A DNA stretch of 9,960 nt, from assembly GCA_958348565.1 (NCBI GenBank), contig CATVZP010000075.1, positions 1 to 9,960 of the forward strand. The letters run 5' to 3'. A program made the translations under genes and the position numbers. Below the pieces are notes generated by a model. It saw only the letters and a list, made by a program, of their open reading frames with translations. It was not told where the DNA came from and did not search any database. This document shows positions 6,741 to 9,960 of the stretch, piece by piece; within the stretch, counting starts at the first letter, position 1, and the number at the start of each line of letters is the position of its first letter. Source of the stretch: an uncultured Collinsella sp. GTDB taxonomy: Bacteria; Actinomycetota; Coriobacteriia; Coriobacteriales; Coriobacteriaceae.

Positions 6741-6775
6741 GCCCCGCGAGCAGCCTCCTGCCCGCGGGGCTTTTT
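6741..6775 (+). terminator. Rho-independent terminator of the SDR-MFS-Gfo/Idh operon
   Basis: GCCCCGCG (6741-6748) pairs perfectly with CGCGGGGC (6763-6770), and the stem continues inward as GCAG/CTGC after a single A/C mismatch, closing on a CCTC loop. TTTTT follows at 6771-6775. This is a textbook intrinsic terminator, 73 bases after the Gfo/Idh stop codon. Confidence 0.93.
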
Positions 6776-6835
6776 GCTACTTCGCTGACGATTTTTCTGA
6801 GACGGGGGCCTTTTTGCACCTCAGCTTGGTTCGCT

Positions 6836-6997
6836 CGCCACGAAATGGGCCTATCTACTACGTTTAACCGATTACCCTCAACTATGCCAAATTTCGCGAA
6901 GTAAAAACCGCAGGTAGACGGCTTGCGTATTTTCGGAAAACCGGGGGATGGTCGACCCATACGGTTCAAACGTAGTAGATAGACCGTTTTCGTGACG
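6836..6997. repeat. 162-bp element with long terminal inverted repeats
   Basis: The left arm (6836-6870) and right arm (6962-6997) are imperfect inverted copies over about 35 bp. The core CTATCTACTACGTTT (6851-6865) matches exactly at 6968-6982, the inner AACCG/CGGTT pair matches after one inserted base, and outward the match continues with five mismatches to CGCCACG/CGTGACG. The 91-bp interior contains a TTCGCGAA palindrome (6893-6900) and no gene. The form suits a MITE-like dispersed element or a structured RNA. I see no clear target-site duplication. It ends 32 bases before the likely tex -10. Confidence 0.75.
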
Positions 6998-7025
6998 CGG
7001 CCTCAAAACAGTCTTTTGGGACGGG

Positions 7026-7034
7026 TGGTATCCT
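7026..7034 (+). promoter_or_regulatory. Possible extended -10 promoter of tex
   Basis: TGG-TATCCT (7026-7034) fits an extended -10; no convincing -35 lies 17 bases upstream. The leader would be about 38 nt. Identified by eye only. Confidence 0.3.
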
Positions 7035-7078
7035 TGGTAGCCCTGTGCCGCAAACGCACCTTAAACGCAAGGAGTCCC

Positions 7079-9226
7079 ATGGATCTTATCGCCCAGCTCG
7101 CCCGCGAGCTCAACCTTAAGGCCGCCAACGTCGAGGCGGCCGTCAAGCTCATCGACGAGGGCAACACCATCCCCTTTATCTCGCGCTACCGCAAGGAAGC
7201 CACGGGCGGCATGGACGACGTCGCCCTGCGTGCGCTCGACGAGCGCCTGTCCTACCTGCGCAATCTTGAGCAGCGCAAAGAGGACGTCATTCTGCTCATC
7301 GACGCCCAGGGCAAGCTCACGCCCGAGCTCGAGCAGCAGATTCGCGAGGCCACGCAACTCCAGCGTGTCGAGGACCTCTACAAGCCCTACCGCAAAAAGC
7401 GCATGACCCGCGCGCAGAAGGCCCGCGAGGCAGGCCTGGAGCCGCTCGCCAACATGATCATCATGCAGGCCTCGGCCAAGGGCAGCGCACTCGACGCCGC
7501 CGCGGACTACGTCAACGAGGAGGCCGGCTTCGACACGCCCGAGAAGGCGCTCGCCGGCGCCGCCGACATCGTGGCCGAGACGGTGGCCGAGGATCCCGAG
7601 AACGTCGCCGACCTGCGCGCCTTTACGCAAAACACCGCCGACATCGTCGTCGAGGCCACCGACCCCGCCGAGAAGACCCCCTACGAGCCGTACTACAGCT
7701 ATGATGAGCCGCTGCGCCGTATACCCAACCACCGCGTGCTGGCTATCGACCGCGGTGAGCGCGAGGGCAAGCTCCGCGTGCGCGTGAACGTCGACGGCGC
7801 TGCTGCCACGGCGCGCCTCGGCAGCCGCTGGCCCCGTCGCCAGGGCGTGTTCGCACCCATCTTCGATGCCGCCATCGCCGACGGCTACAAGCGCCTCATG
7901 GCCCCCTCGTTGGAGCGCGAGGCCCGCGCCAAACTCACCGTTCGCGCCCAGACCGAGGCCATCAACGTCTTTGCCAAGAATCTCGAGGGCCTGCTCTCGG
8001 CCCGCCCCGTCCGCGGCGCCCGCGTGCTCGCGCTCGACCCGGGCTACCGCACCGGCTGCAAGGTCGCCGTCATGGACGAGACCGGCAAGCTGCTCGACCA
8101 CGGCGTGGTCTACCCCACCAAGCCGCGCCACGACGTTGCCGGCACCAAGCGCGAGCTCGCCCGCCTCGTCAAGAAGGACGGCGTCAACACCATCGTCATC
8201 GGCAACGGCACCGCCAGCCGCGAGACCGAGGAAGTCGTCTCGGAGTTCATTGCCGAGCAGGCACCCGGACTGCGATACACCATCGTCAACGAGGCCGGCG
8301 CGTCGGTGTACTCCGCCTCCGAGCTCGCCAGCCAAGAGTATCCCGACCTGGACGTCACCGTGCGTGGCGCCATGAGCCTGGGCCGCCGCCTGCAGGACCC
8401 GTTGGCAGAGCTCGTCAAGATTCCGCCCCAGTCCATCGGCGTTGGCCAGTACCAGCACGACCTTGACCAGGCCGAGCTATCGCGCACCCTGGGCCACGTG
8501 GTGGAGGACGTCGTCAACCGCGTGGGCGTCGACGTGAACACCGCAAGCGCGAGCCTGCTGGGATATGTATCGGGCATTACGCCGAGCGTGGCCAAGAACA
8601 TCGTGGCGTACCGCGAGGAAAACGGCGCCTTTACCGATCGCCGCCAGCTCAAGAAGGTCCCCAAACTGGGACCCAAGGCATACCTCAACGCCGCGGGTTT
8701 CCTGCGCATCAGCGGCGGTAAGAACCCGCTCGACGCGACGAGCGTCCACCCCGAAAGCTACGAGGTGGCCACGGCCGTCCTGGAGCGCGCCGGCGTTGCC
8801 GCCAGCGAACTCAGCCGCGGCGGCGTGCCCGACATCGAGCGCCGTCTGGGCAGCATCTCGACGCTGGCAAGCGACCTGGACTGCGGCACCCTGACGCTCA
8901 TCGATATCGTCAACGAGCTCAAAAAGCCCGGCCGCGACCCGCGCGACGACGCGCCCGAGGTGGTCTTTAGCCGCTCGGCGCTTTCCATCGATGACCTGGA
9001 ACCCGGCATGGAGCTCAAGGGTACGGTGCGCAACGTCGTCGACTTTGGCGCCTTCGTCGACGTGGGCGTGCACCAGGACGGCCTCGTGCACATCTCCAAA
9101 CTGGCTAACCGCTTCGTCAAGCACCCGAGCGACGTGGTACGCGTCGGCGACACGGTGAAGGTATGGGTAGAAAAGGTCGATCGCGACCGCAAAAAGATTT
9201 CCCTCACCATGGTGCAAGGGAAGTAA
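7079..9226 (+). CDS. tex: Tex-family S1 RNA-binding transcription accessory protein
   Basis: Tex is a conserved cytoplasmic nucleic-acid-binding protein, related to eukaryotic Spt6, that is thought to act on transcription or RNA. With the ATG at 7079 the protein has 715 residues, normal for the family. The order is: N-terminal helical Tex domain beginning MDLIAQLARELNL; RISRYRKEATGG-type segment seen as FISRYRKEATGGMDD (33-47); YqgF/RNase H-like fold around LALDPGYRTGCKVAV (317-331) and IVIGNGTASRETE (372-384); SIGVGQYQHD (452-461); helix-hairpin-helix region (about 486-544); C-terminal S1 domain (about 644-709) containing GTVRNVVDFGAFVDVG and DGLVHISKL. I chose 7079 over the in-frame GTG at 6992 because AAGGAG lies just before it at 7069-7074, the family begins there, and the earlier GTG is inside the inverted-repeat arm. 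It is monocistronic by context. Confidence 0.96.
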   Translation: MDLIAQLARELNLKAANVEAAVKLIDEGNTIPFISRYRKEATGGMDDVALRALDERLSYLRNLEQRKEDVILLIDAQGKLTPELEQQIREATQLQRVEDLYKPYRKKRMTRAQKAREAGLEPLANMIIMQASAKGSALDAAADYVNEEAGFDTPEKALAGAADIVAETVAEDPENVADLRAFTQNTADIVVEATDPAEKTPYEPYYSYDEPLRRIPNHRVLAIDRGEREGKLRVRVNVDGAAATARLGSRWPRRQGVFAPIFDAAIADGYKRLMAPSLEREARAKLTVRAQTEAINVFAKNLEGLLSARPVRGARVLALDPGYRTGCKVAVMDETGKLLDHGVVYPTKPRHDVAGTKRELARLVKKDGVNTIVIGNGTASRETEEVVSEFIAEQAPGLRYTIVNEAGASVYSASELASQEYPDLDVTVRGAMSLGRRLQDPLAELVKIPPQSIGVGQYQHDLDQAELSRTLGHVVEDVVNRVGVDVNTASASLLGYVSGITPSVAKNIVAYREENGAFTDRRQLKKVPKLGPKAYLNAAGFLRISGGKNPLDATSVHPESYEVATAVLERAGVAASELSRGGVPDIERRLGSISTLASDLDCGTLTLIDIVNELKKPGRDPRDDAPEVVFSRSALSIDDLEPGMELKGTVRNVVDFGAFVDVGVHQDGLVHISKLANRFVKHPSDVVRVGDTVKVWVEKVDRDRKKISLTMVQGK

Positions 9227-9259
9227 ACCGCCTAAAGCAAGGGTCCCCCCTCTCGCAAT

Positions 9260-9429
9260 GTGCAAAATCGCGAGTATTCTGCAATTTCCGCCGCTCCGAA
9301 CGCCCCTCAGAGGCAATAAAGTCACAAACAGCCCCCGTTTTAGCATCGTCAGAGCCAAAACGGGGGCTGTTCCGTGCTTCAACCAGCTGGTAAAAACCTT
9401 TACCTTGCTGAATACTCTCAATTTTGCAC
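9260..9429. repeat. 170-bp inverted-repeat region downstream of tex
   Basis: A 25-base left arm (9260-9284) and right arm (9405-9429) are inverted copies that differ only at a three-base block and one single base: GTGCAAAAT, then GAGTATTC, then GCAA in each. Between them lie the terminator hairpin at 9327-9371, a CCAGCTGG palindrome (9383-9390) and a GGTAAA/TTTACC hairpin (9389-9404). No gene is visible. The nested arrangement could fold as one large cruciform or RNA structure, or be a MITE-like repeat. Confidence 0.7.
9327..9371. terminator. Convergent, probably bidirectional terminator hairpin
   Basis: AACAGCCCCCGTTTT (9327-9341) pairs perfectly with 9357-9371 over 15 bp around a 15-nt loop. 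It sits between the ends of tex (plus strand) and the transaldolase-family gene (minus strand). Read on the minus strand the stem is followed by TTTGTGACTTT; on the plus strand the only T residues after the GC-rich part are the closing TT of the stem. It may serve both genes but looks better for the minus strand. Confidence 0.7.
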
Positions 9430-9455
9430 GTCGCAGGCGGGGGTACCTTTGCCCG

Positions 9456-9631
9456 CGGCAGGATATGGAAGCCGATTACCAACCTACTGGCAAGTTCGTG
9501 TCGGCAGCCCCGGCCTTTCCTTTGCCTAGCGCGACCCTCGCGAAGCGCTTGAGCGATAGGGAAAGGAAAGGCCGGGGCGAACAACCCTCGGCGCAGCCAG
9601 TGTTCGCGTTACGGCAGAATATGGAAGCCGA
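9456..9631. repeat. 20-bp direct repeats, one being the transaldolase gene tail, around a 136-bp palindromic segment
   Basis: CGGCAGGATATGGAAGCCGA at 9456-9475 recurs with one change at 9612-9631, where it encodes the last residues GFHILP of the minus-strand gene. Between the copies are 136 bp. Exactly 10 bp inside each copy lies ACTGGC (9486-9491) or its inverse GCCAGT (9596-9601), and further in the perfect 17-bp inverted repeat 9507-9523/9562-9578. The symmetric spacing suggests one discrete unit whose insertion duplicated the gene end, although a local duplication is also possible. The outer copy has no stop codon after it. Confidence 0.7.
9507..9578. repeat. Long hairpin with a perfect 17-bp stem
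   Basis: GCCCCGGCCTTTCCTTT (9507-9523) and its exact reverse complement (9562-9578) flank 38 bases that can fold further (CGCGA/TCGCG around CCC, and an AAGCGCTT palindrome). It lies about 30 bases past the stop codon of the minus-strand gene and lacks a T-run on either side, so it is not an ordinary terminator. It could protect the 3' end of the mRNA. Confidence 0.85.
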
Positions 9632-9960
9632 GCGACGCGATATCCTTGGCAAAGCCGCGGACGGTGTCGAGCGAGACCTCGTACGGGTCGCGGCCGATGT
9701 TCTTGCGCTTGGCCAGGATGCTGTTGGGCACCGTGATGATCTGGCAACCGCAGGCTTCGGCCTGATAGATGTTGATAAGCTCGCGCGTGGATGCCCACAG
9801 GACCTCGCAGTTGGGCTTGACAGCGGCCTTCTTGACCGACTCCGTCATAAACGGAATGGGATCGACGCCGGTGTCGGCGATGCGGCCGGCAAAGAGCGAG
9901 ATGACGGACGGCGTCTCGGCGTCAACGGCCTCGACCATCTCATCGACCTGCTCGGGCGTA
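9609..9960 (-). CDS. Transaldolase / fructose-6-phosphate aldolase family protein, C-terminal part (5' end outside window)
   Basis: About 116 C-terminal residues are present, with the frame open past the right edge and a TAA stop at 9611-9609. The strand VISLFAGRIADTGVDPIPFM, followed by EVLWASTRELINIYQAEACGCQIITVPNSIL and the final helix EVSLDTVRGFAKDIASLGFHILP, matches the end of the (beta/alpha)8 barrel of the transaldolase/FSA family. In that family an active-site lysine forms a Schiff base with a ketose phosphate; that residue would lie upstream, outside the window. Whether this copy is a pentose-phosphate transaldolase or a specialised aldolase cannot be told from this part. Its last 20 bases are repeated nearby at 9456-9475. 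It converges on tex. Confidence 0.88.
   Translation of the reverse strand, partial: TPEQVDEMVEAVDAETPSVISLFAGRIADTGVDPIPFMTESVKKAAVKPNCEVLWASTRELINIYQAEACGCQIITVPNSILAKRKNIGRDPYEVSLDTVRGFAKDIASLGFHILP

Noticed and set aside
2221..7025. TTTGGGACGGG occurring both after the GGDEF gene (2221-2231) and before tex (7015-7025)
   Set aside because: Eleven shared bases in GC-rich intergenic DNA is too little, without a genome-wide count, to claim a repeat family.
6992..7078. Upstream GTG start that would extend Tex by 29 residues
   Set aside because: It begins in the inverted-repeat arm, the added peptide does not look like Tex, and AAGGAG lies just before the ATG at 7079.
9204..9584. Minus-strand open frame containing GFHILP
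   Set aside because: It crosses the terminator, overlaps the end of tex, and contains only the duplicated gene tail; no homology or ribosome binding site supports it.

Overview
This is a high-GC bacterial window, probably from a Coriobacteriia (Collinsella-like) gut actinobacterium. That assignment is an inference from the GC-rich codon choice, the gene content and the style of the intergenic palindromes; no marker gene in the window proves it. There are seven genes, two of them cut by the window edges, and the intergenic spaces are unusually rich in repeats.

Layout. Positions 1-665 hold the end of an ABC-exporter ATPase, closed by a strong terminator (699-735). Positions 746-917 hold an array of six short repeat units in alternating orientation. 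A GGDEF diguanylate cyclase with a membrane-anchored sensor follows (1107-2198) and converges on a LysR-type regulator on the minus strand (2242-3120). Divergent from that regulator is a probable operon of three genes: a short-chain dehydrogenase (3354-4235), an oxalate/formate-antiporter-like MFS carrier (4302-5558) and a Gfo/Idh/MocA oxidoreductase (5627-6667). It ends at a clear terminator (6741-6775). Then come a long inverted-repeat element (6836-6997), the RNA-binding protein gene tex (7079-9226), a second inverted-repeat region containing a convergent terminator (9260-9429), and a small element (9456-9631) beside the 3' end of a minus-strand transaldolase-family gene (9609-9960, cut by the window end).

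How the genes work together. The regulator, SDR, carrier and Gfo/Idh/MocA genes look like a self-contained catabolic cassette. The carrier would import an organic anion or a sugar- or polyol-derived compound, two NAD(P)-dependent oxidoreductases would act on it, and the LysR protein would control the shared intergenic region, where two divergent promoters and two palindromes overlap. The substrate cannot be read from the sequence.

The most unusual material is non-coding: the alternating six-unit array, a perfect 31-nt palindrome inside the operon, two long inverted-repeat elements on either side of tex, and a 136-bp segment bounded by 20-bp direct repeats, one of which is the 3' end of the transaldolase gene. 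The last looks like the footprint of a tiny element inserted at a gene tail.
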